Counted from the first letter of the stretch, positions 53,657-62,968 are shown. The stretch: DNA of 64,000 nt from Acidobacteria bacterium OLB17 (GCA_001567505.1 LLEU01000033.1:1-64000); one strand, 5' to 3'. Notes: generated by a model not told the origin, from the sequence alone. A program made the numbers and translations.

Positions 53657-53953
53657 TCAACAATTCGGCTCGGCGTGCAGCTTCAGGCCAAGGGCAGAAA
53701 TGACCTTTAGAATAGTGTCGAAACTTGGGCTTCGTTCGCCCGAAAGAGCCTTATAGAGGCTTTCACGTGAGACTCCGGCCTCACGCGCGACCTGCGACAT
53801 TCCTTTCGCACGGGCAATATTGCCGATGGCCTTTGCTATGAACATTGCGTCACCATTCGCTTCTTCTAGACAAGCTTCAAGGTAGGCTGCCATTTCTTCG
53901 GGCGTCCTCAGGTATTCGGCGACATCGTATTTTGTTGTCTTGGTTTTAGGCAT
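53657..53953 (-). CDS. HigA-like antitoxin (addiction module antidote, XRE fold)
   Basis: 98 residues. N-terminal AEYLRTPEEMAAYLEACLEE, then a helix-turn-helix (KGMSQVAREAGVSRESLYKA with SFDTILKVISALGLKL). This is the antidote half of a reversed (toxin first) RelE/HigB module; it lies 5 bases after the toxin stop and likely represses the promoter. Confidence 0.9.
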   Translation of the reverse strand: MPKTKTTKYDVAEYLRTPEEMAAYLEACLEEANGDAMFIAKAIGNIARAKGMSQVAREAGVSRESLYKALSGERSPSFDTILKVISALGLKLHAEPNC

Positions 53954-53958
53954 CGCAT

Positions 53959-54249
53959 TTAAAGGTCCTTCGCTAGACGTTTTGCGTTACGGATGTCCTT
54001 GGCTTGAGAACTCTTGTCGCCTCCTGCCAAGAGGATGATCAACTCTTTGCCCCTCTGAACGAAGTAAACTCTATAGCCGGGCCCATAAGTAATTCGCAGC
54101 TCAGAGATACCCTCGCCAACCGGCTTTACGTCACCAAGATTCCCGGACTCAAGGCGACCGATCCTCGCTAATATCCGAGCCTTGGCCATCATATCCCGAA
54201 GTCCGTGCAACCACTTGGCGAATACGACTGTTTGGCGAACTTCGATCAT
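53959..54249 (-). CDS. RelE/HigB-type toxin
   Basis: 96 residues. Features of the RelE/ParE phage-derived Gp49-like subgroup: VFAKWLHGLRDMMAKARILA, SELRITYGPGYRVYFVQRGK, LLAGGDKSSQAKDIRNAKRL. It probably cleaves ribosome-bound mRNA. The toxin gene precedes the antitoxin, as in higBA loci. It starts 47 bases from the hmgA stop on the same strand. Confidence 0.9.
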   Translation of the reverse strand: MIEVRQTVVFAKWLHGLRDMMAKARILARIGRLESGNLGDVKPVGEGISELRITYGPGYRVYFVQRGKELIILLAGGDKSSQAKDIRNAKRLAKDL

Positions 54250-54296
54250 TTATAGTGTAGCCTAAAGGCTACAACCTTTCAATCCCCAAATTCGCT

Positions 54297-55790
54297 CTAT
54301 TGACGGAACTTCTTCTCAAGTCCCTGCCAGACCTCGGAATATTCGTGCTGAAGCTGGGCGCAGTCCATGGCGAACTTGGTCGGGCGGATGATGTACCGCG
54401 ATTCGAACATAAAGGCCATTGTGCCCTCGAGTTTTTGAGGCTTGAGGTCGGCGTTCGAGGCTTTTTCGAATGCGTCGCGATCGGGGCCGTGGGCCGACAT
54501 TTGGTTGTGAAGCGAACCGCCGCCGGGAATGAAGCCCTCTTCTTTCGCGTCGTATTGGCCGTACACGAGGCCCATATATTCGCTCATCACGTTGCGGTGG
54601 TACCACGGCGGGCGGAACGTGTCCTCTCCGACGAGCCAGCGGTCGGGAAAGATCGCAAAATCACAATTCGCAACGCCCGGTTCACCCGAAGGCGAAGTTA
54701 GAACCGTAAAGATGCAGGGGTCAGGATGATCGTAGGAGATCGAACCGATGGTGTTAAAACGCCGCAGGTCGTAGCGATATGGGACGTTGTTGCCGTGCCA
54801 CGCGACAACATCGAGCGGTGAATGATCGCTTGTGCAAACCCAAAGGTTCCCGCCGAATTTTGCCACGATCTCGCATTCGGTTTCCTTGTCCTCGAACCAG
54901 GCGACCGGTGTTTCGAAATCGCGGGCGTTCGCAAGCCCGTTAGAGCCGATCGGCCCAAGTTCCGGCAGGCGGAACGGTGCGCCGTAGTTCTCACAAATAT
55001 AGCCGCGCGCAGCCGTGTCTGCAGCCTGACCGTTAGGGAGGGCGCTCGCTGAGCTGTCGGTGCCCTCACTGACGTGCGGGCTACGGACACCTTCCGAGCT
55101 ACGGACACCCTGCGGGCTGCGGACATCGTCCGGGCTGCGGACACCGAGTTCGACCTTGAATCTCAGTCCGCGAGGCACACAGCAGATCTCGCCCGGCCCG
55201 ACCTCGATGATGCCGAGCTCGGTATAGATCGTGATCGAGCCCATCTCGGGTACGATGAGCATCTCGCCGTCCGCGTTATAGAAATAGCGGTCGCCCATTC
55301 CCTTATTAAAAGCGTAGATGTGGACGGCAATGCCTGCCTGTGCGAAAAGGTCTCCGTTGCCGGCGATCGTCGTGATCCCGTCAACGAAGTCCGTCGGTTC
55401 CGCCGGAATGGGAAGCGGATCCCAACGGAGTTGGTTCGGCGTCGTGGCGACTTCGTCAAACGGCGTCGATCTGAATCGCGATTCAGCGGCCCGCGTGTCC
55501 GTAGCCCGCACGTTAGTAAGGGCCACGTTAGTAAGGGCCACGTTAGTAAGGGCCACGTTAGTAAGGCCCATGTACGGCCGGAACGGCTTATGCAGCACGC
55601 TAGGCCTGATGCGGTATTTCCACGTGCGTCGATTCTGCGCACGCGGCACGGTGAACGCCGTTCCCGAGAACTGCTCTGCATATAGCCCGAGCGGCGCCCG
55701 CTGAGGCGAATTTCGCCCGACGGGCAACGCACCTTCGACCGCCTCGGTCGCGAACTCATTTCCAAATCCTGTTTGATATCGCAGTTCCAT
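54297..55790 (-). CDS. hmgA: Homogentisate 1,2-dioxygenase with two in-frame repeat insertions
   Basis: 497 residues, versus about 430-445 normally. It opens the ring of homogentisate to maleylacetoacetate. Family markers: [20 protein letters not shown], iron-ligand region [14 protein letters not shown] (His and Glu), [15 protein letters not shown] (His). Two extra segments break otherwise conserved regions: one after HKPFRPYMG made of [10 protein letters not shown] units, and one after [11 protein letters not shown] made of VRSP units plus [20 protein letters not shown]. Both insertions keep the frame and probably form surface loops. Downstream gene of the phhA-hppD-hmgA cluster. Confidence 0.95.
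   Translation of the reverse strand: MELRYQTGFGNEFATEAVEGALPVGRNSPQRAPLGLYAEQFSGTAFTVPRAQNRRTWKYRIRPSVLHKPFRPYMGLTNVALTNVALTNVALTNVRATDTRAAESRFRSTPFDEVATTPNQLRWDPLPIPAEPTDFVDGITTIAGNGDLFAQAGIAVHIYAFNKGMGDRYFYNADGEMLIVPEMGSITIYTELGIIEVGPGEICCVPRGLRFKVELGVRSPDDVRSPQGVRSSEGVRSPHVSEGTDSSASALPNGQAADTAARGYICENYGAPFRLPELGPIGSNGLANARDFETPVAWFEDKETECEIVAKFGGNLWVCTSDHSPLDVVAWHGNNVPYRYDLRRFNTIGSISYDHPDPCIFTVLTSPSGEPGVANCDFAIFPDRWLVGEDTFRPPWYHRNVMSEYMGLVYGQYDAKEEGFIPGGGSLHNQMSAHGPDRDAFEKASNADLKPQKLEGTMAFMFESRYIIRPTKFAMDCAQLQHEYSEVWQGLEKKFRQ
55076..55147. repeat. Four 18-base tandem units inside hmgA (insert 2)
   Basis: GCGGGCTACGGACACCTT and three variants (55094, 55112, 55130), coding VRSP-type units on the gene strand. 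Adjacent at 55024-55075 is the rest of the insert, including the reverse complement of the shared seed GTGTCCGTAGCCCGCACGT. Confidence 0.9.
55510..55569. repeat. Four 15-base tandem units inside hmgA (insert 1)
   Basis: ACGTTAGTAAGGGCC repeated at 55510, 55525, 55540 and 55555 (last copy one base changed), coding ALTNV/GLTNV units. It directly follows the seed GTGTCCGTAGCCCGCACGT (ending at 55513), which also occurs inverted in insert 2. Confidence 0.93.
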
Positions 55791-55952
55791 GCAAGTTTCT
55801 GTGTATTGGTCCTATCCTGCCCTATTCCGGCCGCGGTATCCGGCTAAAAATACCTTCCGGAAATTGAGAACGCTGCCTGTCTGTGGGTCGGTCAGAAAAA
55901 ATGAGATCGGAAGTCCCGGCCCAGCCTAGGAATCCGGACCCGATCACACCGC

Positions 55953-57218
55953 TCAAAGATTTCCGCGGCGGCGCTGTTCTTCTTCGATAGAAACGAACAG
56001 AGCTTTGAAGTTGCCTTTGCCGAAGCCTTTGCAGCCCTTTCGCTGTAGGATCTCGAAAAAGACGGTAGGCCTGTCTTCGACGGGTTTTGTGAAGATCTGC
56101 AGAAGATAGCCTTCATCGTCGCGATCGACGAGAATGCCCAAGCGTTTCAGGTCCTCGATGTCTTCGTCGATCTCGCCGACACGCGCAGGGATCTCGTCGT
56201 AATAAGTGTCGGGCACGCGCAGGAATTCGATGCCGTTCTCCTGCAGCTTGCCGACGGTGTAAAGCACGTCGCGGCATAGAAGAGCGATATGCTGGGCGCC
56301 GGCCGAACGATAAAAATCGATGTATTCCTGGATCTGCGACTTGCCGCCTTTTCCTTCCGCGGGTTCGTTGATCGGGAACTTGATGTTGTGCTGTCCGTCG
56401 CTCATCACGATCGACATTAAGGCAGAATACTCGGTCGAGATGTCCTTATCATCGAAGGTGATGTAGCGGTGAAAGCCCATAACGTCGCGATAGAAATCAC
56501 ACCATTCGTTCATCTTGCCCAACTCGACGTTGCCGACGATATGATCGATGAGCATCAGGCCCGTCGGCTCGCCCTCGACGTTCTGTTCGACAAAGCCGGG
56601 GAGGAACGGGCCGGAATATTCATAACTCCCATCCTTGTTTAAAGAAGGGTGGCCGCCGCTTTGGGCGGACGGGGTGGTTCCCGCTGCCGAAGATGTGTTG
56701 CCTTCTGTTCCGTTTGCGCCATTGCTGCCTTCGCCCTTACTCGGGTGCGGGCCGCCGACGCGGTTGTAAGAGATAAATGAGTGTATCGTGTCGCCGTAAG
56801 TTGCGACGGCAGCGTGACGCACCGAGCCGTTATCATCTTTTAGGTCGTGCGGTTCGACGACGGCGCGCGCACCGCGTTTTACGGATTCATTGAATGCGTG
56901 GTCGGCGTCCTCGACATAGAACGCGATATCCTTGACGCCGTCGCCGTGCTGCTTGATGTGCTCGGCCGCCGGATGCTCCGGCCCCATCGGCGTGGTGAGG
57001 ACGAAGTTGATGTTCGACTGCCGCAAAAGGTAGCTCGTCGTCTCGCGATTGCCGGTCTCAAGGCCGGAATAAGCAATGCGCGAAAAGCCGAACGCCTTTC
57101 TGTAATAAAACTCTGCCTGCTTCGCGTTGCCAACGTAGAACTCAACGTGATGGATCTTTTTTAGCCCTAATGGATTCTTGACCGCCTCGGCCGTCTCCGT
57201 TGTTGTATTTGTGATCAT
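55953..57218 (-). CDS. hppD: 4-Hydroxyphenylpyruvate dioxygenase with an inserted linker
   Basis: 421 residues, versus about 355-385 normally. It converts 4-hydroxyphenylpyruvate to homogentisate. N-half: [21 protein letters not shown]-half: [20 protein letters not shown] (first His), [20 protein letters not shown] (second His), [20 protein letters not shown] (Glu), so the 2-His-1-Glu iron site is complete. Between the halves is a ~45-residue low-complexity stretch ([20 protein letters not shown], then [15 protein letters not shown]) from a repeat element. It lies 160 bases upstream of hmgA. Confidence 0.96.
   Translation of the reverse strand: MITNTTTETAEAVKNPLGLKKIHHVEFYVGNAKQAEFYYRKAFGFSRIAYSGLETGNRETTSYLLRQSNINFVLTTPMGPEHPAAEHIKQHGDGVKDIAFYVEDADHAFNESVKRGARAVVEPHDLKDDNGSVRHAAVATYGDTIHSFISYNRVGGPHPSKGEGSNGANGTEGNTSSAAGTTPSAQSGGHPSLNKDGSYEYSGPFLPGFVEQNVEGEPTGLMLIDHIVGNVELGKMNEWCDFYRDVMGFHRYITFDDKDISTEYSALMSIVMSDGQHNIKFPINEPAEGKGGKSQIQEYIDFYRSAGAQHIALLCRDVLYTVGKLQENGIEFLRVPDTYYDEIPARVGEIDEDIEDLKRLGILVDRDDEGYLLQIFTKPVEDRPTVFFEILQRKGCKGFGKGNFKALFVSIEEEQRRRGNL
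56630..56755. repeat. Repeat-element insertion in hppD
   Basis: Palindrome-rich DNA coding the interdomain linker: CCATCCTTGTTTAAAGAAGG/GTGG and CCGCC-GCTTTG-GGCGG hairpins side by side, ending near GGGGTGGTT. The composition differs from the conserved halves of the gene. Confidence 0.7.
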
Positions 57219-57245
57219 AATTGCTTATGCGGATCTTCTTTTTTT

Positions 57246-58460
57246 TTACTTGTCGTCGCGTTCGGCATAATAGCTGCCCGCGAGGACCTTTTTGAAATCA
57301 TCGAGAAATTTCTCTTTACCCGGCTTTGCCTTCGGCCAAACCATATCGAAATATTGCCACGCAAGGCCCTCGTGCCCCGTGAAGATGAGGTCGATCATTT
57401 CGCCCCAAAATGATTCTTCAAATTCGCCCCATTCGCCTGTATATGGTGCGTTCGAGATCTTCTTGCGAGCTTCGGCGGCCTTACGTTTAAGGACGGCGGC
57501 CGTCGGCGCCTTTTTCTTCATCGCCGCAAAATTCGGTTTCGCGACGCCATCCTTAAAGTCGAGTATGACGGAAGGCATAGGCGAATCCGCGAATGACGTA
57601 TTCCAATACGCCCAAGCGTTGTCCGCCGTTTCGAATCGCAGGCCGCCGGCGGGCACCTTGCCGATCGCGGTCATCCCGGCATTACCCGTGGCAACCTCGC
57701 GGATCGCACCGACGCCCTCGGCCGGAAGCTCGATGAAATAGTACGTCGTACAGCAATGCGCGCCGCCCGAGTAGAACTCGATCATTACGTCGGGATCCCC
57801 GTCGCCCGTTTTGTCTAACGTGTTGTTGATCAGGGCAGCAGCCTTCTTCTCCACCGGCACCGCATCTTTGTCGGCCGTACCCGCGAACGAATAGCCCATT
57901 ATCGGCGAGCCGATGTCGTCGTGAAGTATGTTCTTTAGTTTTCCGCCCTTCGTTACCGTGACAAAGGACTCGCCCGGCTCGGTCTCCGTGTCCGGCACGA
58001 GGAGTATCTGAACGTCATATCCGGCGACCTTACGTGAGGCCTTTACCTGCGCGCGCTTCGGGCTCGTAAAGGTGTCGCCATAGGAAAGGGTCAAGGCCTT
58101 CGCCTCTTTTTTTTCCGCCTTTGGATCAAAGGAGAAAGCGATCGAATAGATCCCTGCCTTCGGGGCAACAAAATATGCTGACTTTGCCCAGCTTGCATCG
58201 TCCTTTTGGATCTTTTCGCCGCCGACGCCAGTTATCTCATATTGAAGGCCGTCAGCATCGGTTGCCGCGACCCATGAGAACTGTGCGAACGCGCCTTCCG
58301 CCAGCTCGACCGAAAATCGCTGCACGTTGTCGCCCTCGACCGTGAATGTCTTTTTACTTCCGACGGCCAATAGGTCCGCGTCGCCCGCCTGGGCATACGA
58401 AATTACCGCAAATGCAAGGCCGACAAATGCGGCAAAACAAACGATCCCTAATTTTCTCAT
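57246..58460 (-). CDS. Secreted protein of unknown function in the tyrosine cluster
   Basis: 404 residues from the ATG at 58460 with a signal peptide (LGIVCFAAFVGLAFAVISYA). Residues 30-130 suggest a beta-sandwich (NVQRFSVELAEGAFAQFSWV, YFVAPKAGIYSIAFSFDPKA). A later part has Asp-rich GDGDPDVMIEFYSGGAHCCT with a CC pair, resembling VCBS/FG-GAP-like calcium loops. The C-terminus is Lys-rich. No family named. It sits between phhA and hppD on the same strand, but its spacing gives no proof of a metabolic link. Confidence 0.62.
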   Translation of the reverse strand: MRKLGIVCFAAFVGLAFAVISYAQAGDADLLAVGSKKTFTVEGDNVQRFSVELAEGAFAQFSWVAATDADGLQYEITGVGGEKIQKDDASWAKSAYFVAPKAGIYSIAFSFDPKAEKKEAKALTLSYGDTFTSPKRAQVKASRKVAGYDVQILLVPDTETEPGESFVTVTKGGKLKNILHDDIGSPIMGYSFAGTADKDAVPVEKKAAALINNTLDKTGDGDPDVMIEFYSGGAHCCTTYYFIELPAEGVGAIREVATGNAGMTAIGKVPAGGLRFETADNAWAYWNTSFADSPMPSVILDFKDGVAKPNFAAMKKKAPTAAVLKRKAAEARKKISNAPYTGEWGEFEESFWGEMIDLIFTGHEGLAWQYFDMVWPKAKPGKEKFLDDFKKVLAGSYYAERDDK

Positions 58461-58531
58461 TCTTTTTATCCTAATACTCCTGCTGAGCGGAACTGCCATT
58501 CGAGAAAGGCGTTCGCCGGCTGCGACAATCT

Positions 58532-59439
58532 TCACCCGATACTCTCGATATATTTTCGGGTCGTCTCCTTCAGTTCTGCGTACGACGGGATCACGTAAAG
58601 GACCGGCTGCATATCGCTGTAATTATACGGCGTCGCGATCACTTCATCGAGGTCGAACGGACGGCGTTCGACGTTGTCCGAAAATGCATTTTCGAGCTCT
58701 CCGAACGACGAAAGGAGGCCTGCGCCGTAGGCTTTATTCCGCCTTCGTGCTCGACAAGGCCGAACTCGACCGTGAACCAATACAGGCGGCCGAGCTCCTC
58801 GATCTGCGCATCGGTCGCACGCCTCGCACCCAAGCCGATGAAGCGAGAGAACTCGACGAAATTCGGGTTCGTGAACATCGGAATGTGCCCGATCGATTCG
58901 TGTACGACATCCGGTTCGGGCGTATAATCGGGCCTCGAATGATGCCGAATATACTGCGTCGAAAGCATCACGCGATACGAGAGCCACGTGAGGAATCCGC
59001 GCGTTTCGACAAGCCCTTCGATCGGAGCGAGCCGAAAGCCCGTCAATTCGGCAAGCCGCCGATTCATTTCCGTCAACTGCGGGATCCGCTCGTTCGTAAT
59101 GCCGAGGTCGCGTTTGGCCTTCAGATAGAATGGCGAAGCGTGCTTCTGGTGCAGCTCCTCTAGGCGCGAAGCGACGTGCTGCCAGATCTTCTGTTCCTGA
59201 TCCGTATATTCAACATCCGTGACCTCGCCCGTTTCGCGGAACCGCTTTGCGAGCGACGCAATATAATCGCGCCGCTTTCGATACTCGGGGTCGTTCGCTC
59301 CCGGATGATCGAGATGAAGCTCGTTTATGTTCTCGAACTGAAGATTCAGAAATTCGGGGAGATCGTCTTCCTTGGAAGCAAAGCCGCTCGGTATCGGTTG
59401 GGCTTTGTTCGACTGTGCGGCTGTTTCGGTAAGGGCCAT
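58532..59439 (-). CDS. phhA: Phenylalanine-4-hydroxylase (one frameshift near 58732)
   Basis: About 302 residues when one missing base near 58731-58733 is restored. It hydroxylates phenylalanine to tyrosine with tetrahydropterin and iron. Catalytic features: [20 protein letters not shown] (two His ligands), [18 protein letters not shown] (Glu ligand). After the shift the second frame continues [20 protein letters not shown] and [20 protein letters not shown], the normal C-terminus. All iron ligands are upstream of the break. It heads the leftward aromatic catabolism cluster and faces the Lrp-type regulator. Confidence 0.92.
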
Positions 59440-59625
59440 ATTGTTTTGATTCCTCCCCGCAGATCTGAGCCGCCCATCAAGATGATCGATAGCGGCGTAA
59501 TTTGTCCTAAATAACCTATTTTAATCGACCCGGTAAAAATTCTGAATGGGGTTTGTGAGGTTTGAGGCACACGTTGCCTTATTTTGTTAGGTTGCTGCAC
59601 GCCTGTGCTTTATAATTAACACACG

Positions 59626-60066
59626 ATGTTGGACGAGATCGACCGAAAGATACTTCACATCCTCCAGGAGGACGCGCGGACAAGCTATGCCGAGCTTGGG
59701 CGGCAGGTCGGGCTGACGACACCGGCCGTGATCGAGCGCGTTCACAAGCTCGAGGACGCAAAGATCATCACCGGCTATCGCGCCGAGATCGATACCTCAA
59801 AGATCGGGCTTCCTATAACGGCGTTCATCCGGATGAGCATTTCGGGCGTGGATTACAGCCACATCATCGAGGTCGTTCAGGCGGCGAACGAAGTACTCGA
59901 ATGCCATCGCGGCACCGGTGCGGACTCATTCATTATCAAGGTCGCCGTCTCGACCGTCGAACACCTGCAGGAAATGATCGACCGTCTCACCCCATACGGC
60001 ATCACGACAACAACGATCGTGCTTTCGTCGCCCGTCAAGATGAGGGCGATCGAGATCGGCGCTTGA
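59626..60066 (+). CDS. Lrp/AsnC-family transcriptional regulator
   Basis: 146 residues. Helix-turn-helix LDEIDRKILHILQEDARTSY with YAELGRQVGLTTPAVIERVH, then a RAM ligand-binding domain (ITAFIRMSISGVDYSHIIEV, VLECHRGTGADSFIIKVAVS). It probably senses an amino acid and controls the divergent phhA-hppD-hmgA genes (186 bases between starts). The position strongly suggests this, but no operator was confirmed. Confidence 0.93.
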   Translation: MLDEIDRKILHILQEDARTSYAELGRQVGLTTPAVIERVHKLEDAKIITGYRAEIDTSKIGLPITAFIRMSISGVDYSHIIEVVQAANEVLECHRGTGADSFIIKVAVSTVEHLQEMIDRLTPYGITTTTIVLSSPVKMRAIEIGA

Positions 60067-60067
60067 C

Positions 60068-61789
60068 CTAACCATTCCACGCGACCTGGCTTCTTAGGCG
60101 CATCAGCGTGCGCTCGAGGCCGATCGTTTCAAAGACCGCAAGCATTGACGGGCCGACGGCGACGCCTGTAAGCAGTGTACGGGCGCCGTTCATTATTACG
60201 CCGAGCTTCGTGCCTTTTTCTTCAGCAAATGCCTTTACGACGGCCTCGATATTCGCCTCGAAGAATCTATCCGAGCAGCAAGCGTCCGTGAGCGGCAGGC
60301 CCGTGTCGTTCGACCCGCCGGCATCGCTTTCCTGCGCACCGAGTTCGCCAAGTTCCGCCTCAAAGCGGGCCGCAAGTTCGGGGAGCCATTCGCGAAGCTC
60401 GGGGAATTTTGTGAGATTCTTTGCGACGGCCGCTGCATCGAGATCGAAATCCTCGCTGAAATATGCACGCCCCTGCGAGGAGAAATCCTTGAGCGTAAAG
60501 AACCGTGCACGGATGAGATCGACCGTGTTCACGAACCAATCGTGCGAGCCGTGTCGCGGACGGTCTATCGCGATCGCCTCGGGGCGTTCACCGATCTCGG
60601 TCGAAGCTTCGAATTCCTGAGCTTTCGTTGACGAGATCGAGGTCATAAGTGCGCGGCCGTCCGGCGCGTATTCTTCGCGCCAGAGTTTATTCGCCTTGAG
60701 TTCGTTCTTTACAAGCGGCAGCAGTTCAGCGAGCGGCATCGTGCGAATGTACTCGGCATTCATCCAGATCGCCTTGTCGTCGGTCCAATGCCGCGGGTCG
60801 TTCTCCTTAAAGTTGAAGACCGCGTTCGAGCGATGTATGCCCTCGAGCGAGAATTTTTTTATCAATTCGTCGAGCGAGTAGATCTCCTTTTCCTCGCCCG
60901 CCGACCAGCCGAGAAGCGCGAGAAAGTTCCGGAATGCTGCGGCAACGAAGCCCGCGTCCCGATATGTCGTCATCGAGACGACCTCGCCGTGCTTGCGTTT
61001 GGAGAGCTTGCCTTTGTTCGGCGCCATGATGAGCGGCAAATGCGCAAAACGCGGCGGTTTGACACCGAGGGCCGCGTAGATAAGAAGCTGCTTGTGAGTA
61101 TTCGTAAGGTGATCTTGCCCGCGGATCACGTCCGTGATGCCCATCTCGATGTCGTCGCAAACGACCGCAAGGTTGTAGAGCGGATGCCCGTCCGAGCGCA
61201 GAAGCACGAGGTCTTCCGTCTCGGAAAAATCGCGTTCCTGAAGGCCGTAAACGGCATCCTCAAAGCTGGTCTTTCCGGACGGCGAAGCCCAGTCGCCGAC
61301 GCTCTCGGTTCTGACATCGGGCACTTTCAGACGTATCGCAAAGGGTTCGCCCGCGGCGGCACGAGCATCTGACTCTTCAGTGGAAAGGCTGCGGTACGGA
61401 TTGTCCCGCATATTCTTTTCCGAGCCTTGCGCGCGGGCGCGTTCCTTTATCGCATCCTTCACGCTGGCGTCCGTCGGCTGTTCCTTAGGCGTAAAATCCC
61501 GATAGGCCTTGCCCTCGGCTAACAGTTTCCGCGCCGCTTCGCGATGCTTCTCCGCGTTGTTCGATTGAAAGACGATCTCTTCGTCGGGAGCAAAGCCGAG
61601 CCATTTGAGCCCTTCGAGGATCGAGCGGGTCGATTCCTCGGTCGAGCGTGCGAGATCCGTGTCCTCGATCCGGAGAAGGAACTTGCCGCCCGTATGCCGG
61701 GCGTAAAGGTAATTGAAAAGGGCCGTTCTGGCCGAACCGATGTGCAGGTAGCCTGTCGGCGACGGGGCAAATCTTACTCGTACTGTCAT
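60068..61789 (-). CDS. gltX: Glutamate-tRNA ligase
   Basis: 573 residues, longer than the usual 460-500. Class I motifs: RFAPSPTGYLHIGSARTALF (HIGH) and GKLSKRKHGEVVS (KMSKS type). It charges tRNA-Glu. The C-terminal part carries an extra acidic/Gly-rich segment (GAQESDAGGSNDTGLPLTDA) between anticodon-binding helices, perhaps another insertion of repeat origin. The stop codon is 1 base after the Lrp gene's stop on the other strand. Confidence 0.95.
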   Translation of the reverse strand: MTVRVRFAPSPTGYLHIGSARTALFNYLYARHTGGKFLLRIEDTDLARSTEESTRSILEGLKWLGFAPDEEIVFQSNNAEKHREAARKLLAEGKAYRDFTPKEQPTDASVKDAIKERARAQGSEKNMRDNPYRSLSTEESDARAAAGEPFAIRLKVPDVRTESVGDWASPSGKTSFEDAVYGLQERDFSETEDLVLLRSDGHPLYNLAVVCDDIEMGITDVIRGQDHLTNTHKQLLIYAALGVKPPRFAHLPLIMAPNKGKLSKRKHGEVVSMTTYRDAGFVAAAFRNFLALLGWSAGEEKEIYSLDELIKKFSLEGIHRSNAVFNFKENDPRHWTDDKAIWMNAEYIRTMPLAELLPLVKNELKANKLWREEYAPDGRALMTSISSTKAQEFEASTEIGERPEAIAIDRPRHGSHDWFVNTVDLIRARFFTLKDFSSQGRAYFSEDFDLDAAAVAKNLTKFPELREWLPELAARFEAELGELGAQESDAGGSNDTGLPLTDACCSDRFFEANIEAVVKAFAEEKGTKLGVIMNGARTLLTGVAVGPSMLAVFETIGLERTLMRLRSQVAWNG

Positions 61790-61876
61790 AAACGAGTAGT
61801 TTCGCCCAAATGCCCTCCGGAAGGCAAAAAGCCCTCAACGCGTTCAAGCCAAAATGTCGTTACCTTATTGAATGAT

Positions 61877-61952
61877 TGGTGGAGACGAGGGGGATCGAAC
61901 CCCTGACCTCATGAATGCCATTCATGCGCTCTCCCAGCTGAGCTACGTCCCC
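61877..61952 (-). tRNA. tRNA-Ala(GGC)
   Basis: Minus strand: acceptor GGGGACG with CGTCTCC, including the G3-U70 pair that identifies tRNA-Ala, then A73 and an encoded CCA (61879-61877). Anticodon stem CATGA/TCATG with loop ATGGCAT gives anticodon GGC. Confidence 0.96.
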
Positions 61953-62037
61953 AATTTCGGGTGATTGCCGTTAGTGCGGATCTTTCGCGCTAAAAGCAAG
62001 TTAAGAGTTTAGAGTGAGCCAAAAGCCTGGTCAAGTG

Positions 62038-62811
62038 CTAACGGCCTTTGAACTCCGGCTTTCGCTTTTCGAGGAACGCCGAGACGCCTTCCTGTTTATC
62101 TTCGGTCGAAAAGACGATCGCGAAAAGGTCGATCTCGCGCCGCAGGCCTTCATCAAGGTTCGAGCGCGAAGCGAATTTTACGGCTTCCTTGCAGAGCTGA
62201 AGGGCGATCGGTGCTTTTTCGGCGATCTTTTCTGCAAGTTTCATCGTCTCGGCCTCAAGTTCGGCCGACGGATAGACGTGGTTTACGAGCCCGTACCTTT
62301 CGGCCGTTGCGGCGTCGATCATATCGCCCGTCAGGATCATTTCCATCGAGCGGCCTTCGCCGACAAGGTTCGTGAGTCGCTGCGTACCGCCGCCGCCCGG
62401 TATGATGCCGAGATTGATCTCCGGCTGGGAGAATCGGGACTTGTCGCTCGCCATTCGTATGTCGCACGCCATCGCAAGCTCGTTCCCGCCGCCGAGGCAA
62501 AAGCCGTCGATCATCGCGATGACAGGTTTTGGGAACTGATCGAGCGAGTTGAAAAGGCTTCGCCCGTAAAAGGCATCGCGTTGGGTTACGGGCGTGTGCC
62601 CTTCGAACTCTGAGATATCCGCGCCGGCAATGAACGCCTTTTCGCCTGCGCCCGTGATCACGAGCACGCGAACCTCGGCGTCGTTGCGCAGCTCGTCAAG
62701 AGCAGCGACGGCTTCACGATGCACTGTCGAATTCAGCGCGTTCAACTTGTCCGGGCGGTTGATCGTCAGTATCGCGACGCGCCCGCGACGCTCAATGGTG
62801 ATGGAATCCAT
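62038..62811 (-). CDS. Enoyl-CoA hydratase/isomerase family protein
   Basis: 257 residues. Crotonase fold: VAILTINRPDKLNALNSTVH, GAGEKAFIAGADISEFEG (oxyanion hole) and IDGFCLGGGNELAMACDIRM with catalytic Glu, then FSQPEINLGIIPGGGGTQRL (second Glu). Crotonase type hydratase of short-chain enoyl-CoA in beta-oxidation, aromatic or amino-acid catabolism. No other beta-oxidation gene is adjacent. Confidence 0.92.
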   Translation of the reverse strand: MDSITIERRGRVAILTINRPDKLNALNSTVHREAVAALDELRNDAEVRVLVITGAGEKAFIAGADISEFEGHTPVTQRDAFYGRSLFNSLDQFPKPVIAMIDGFCLGGGNELAMACDIRMASDKSRFSQPEINLGIIPGGGGTQRLTNLVGEGRSMEMILTGDMIDAATAERYGLVNHVYPSAELEAETMKLAEKIAEKAPIALQLCKEAVKFASRSNLDEGLRREIDLFAIVFSTEDKQEGVSAFLEKRKPEFKGR

Positions 62812-62822
62812 AAATCAAAGCA

Positions 62823-62960
62823 GTTCCGAGTTTCAGAGTTTCAGAGTTGCGGAGTTTCAGAGTTTCAGAGTTGCTGTGTTGTACTCCGGTACACTCTGCA
62901 ACTCTGCAACTCCGCAACTCTGTAACTCCGGTACTCTGCAACTCCGTAACTTCGCAACTT
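62823..62960. repeat. Octamer repeat forming a large inverted array
   Basis: The left half is made of GAGTTTCA and AGAGTTGC units, and the right half of their complements (GCAACTCT, GCAACTCC). The centre is GTACTCCGGTAC. It fills the short gap between the enoyl-CoA hydratase and PilZ genes, leaving little room for a normal promoter. Confidence 0.85.
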
Positions 62961-62968
62961 CCCCAAAC

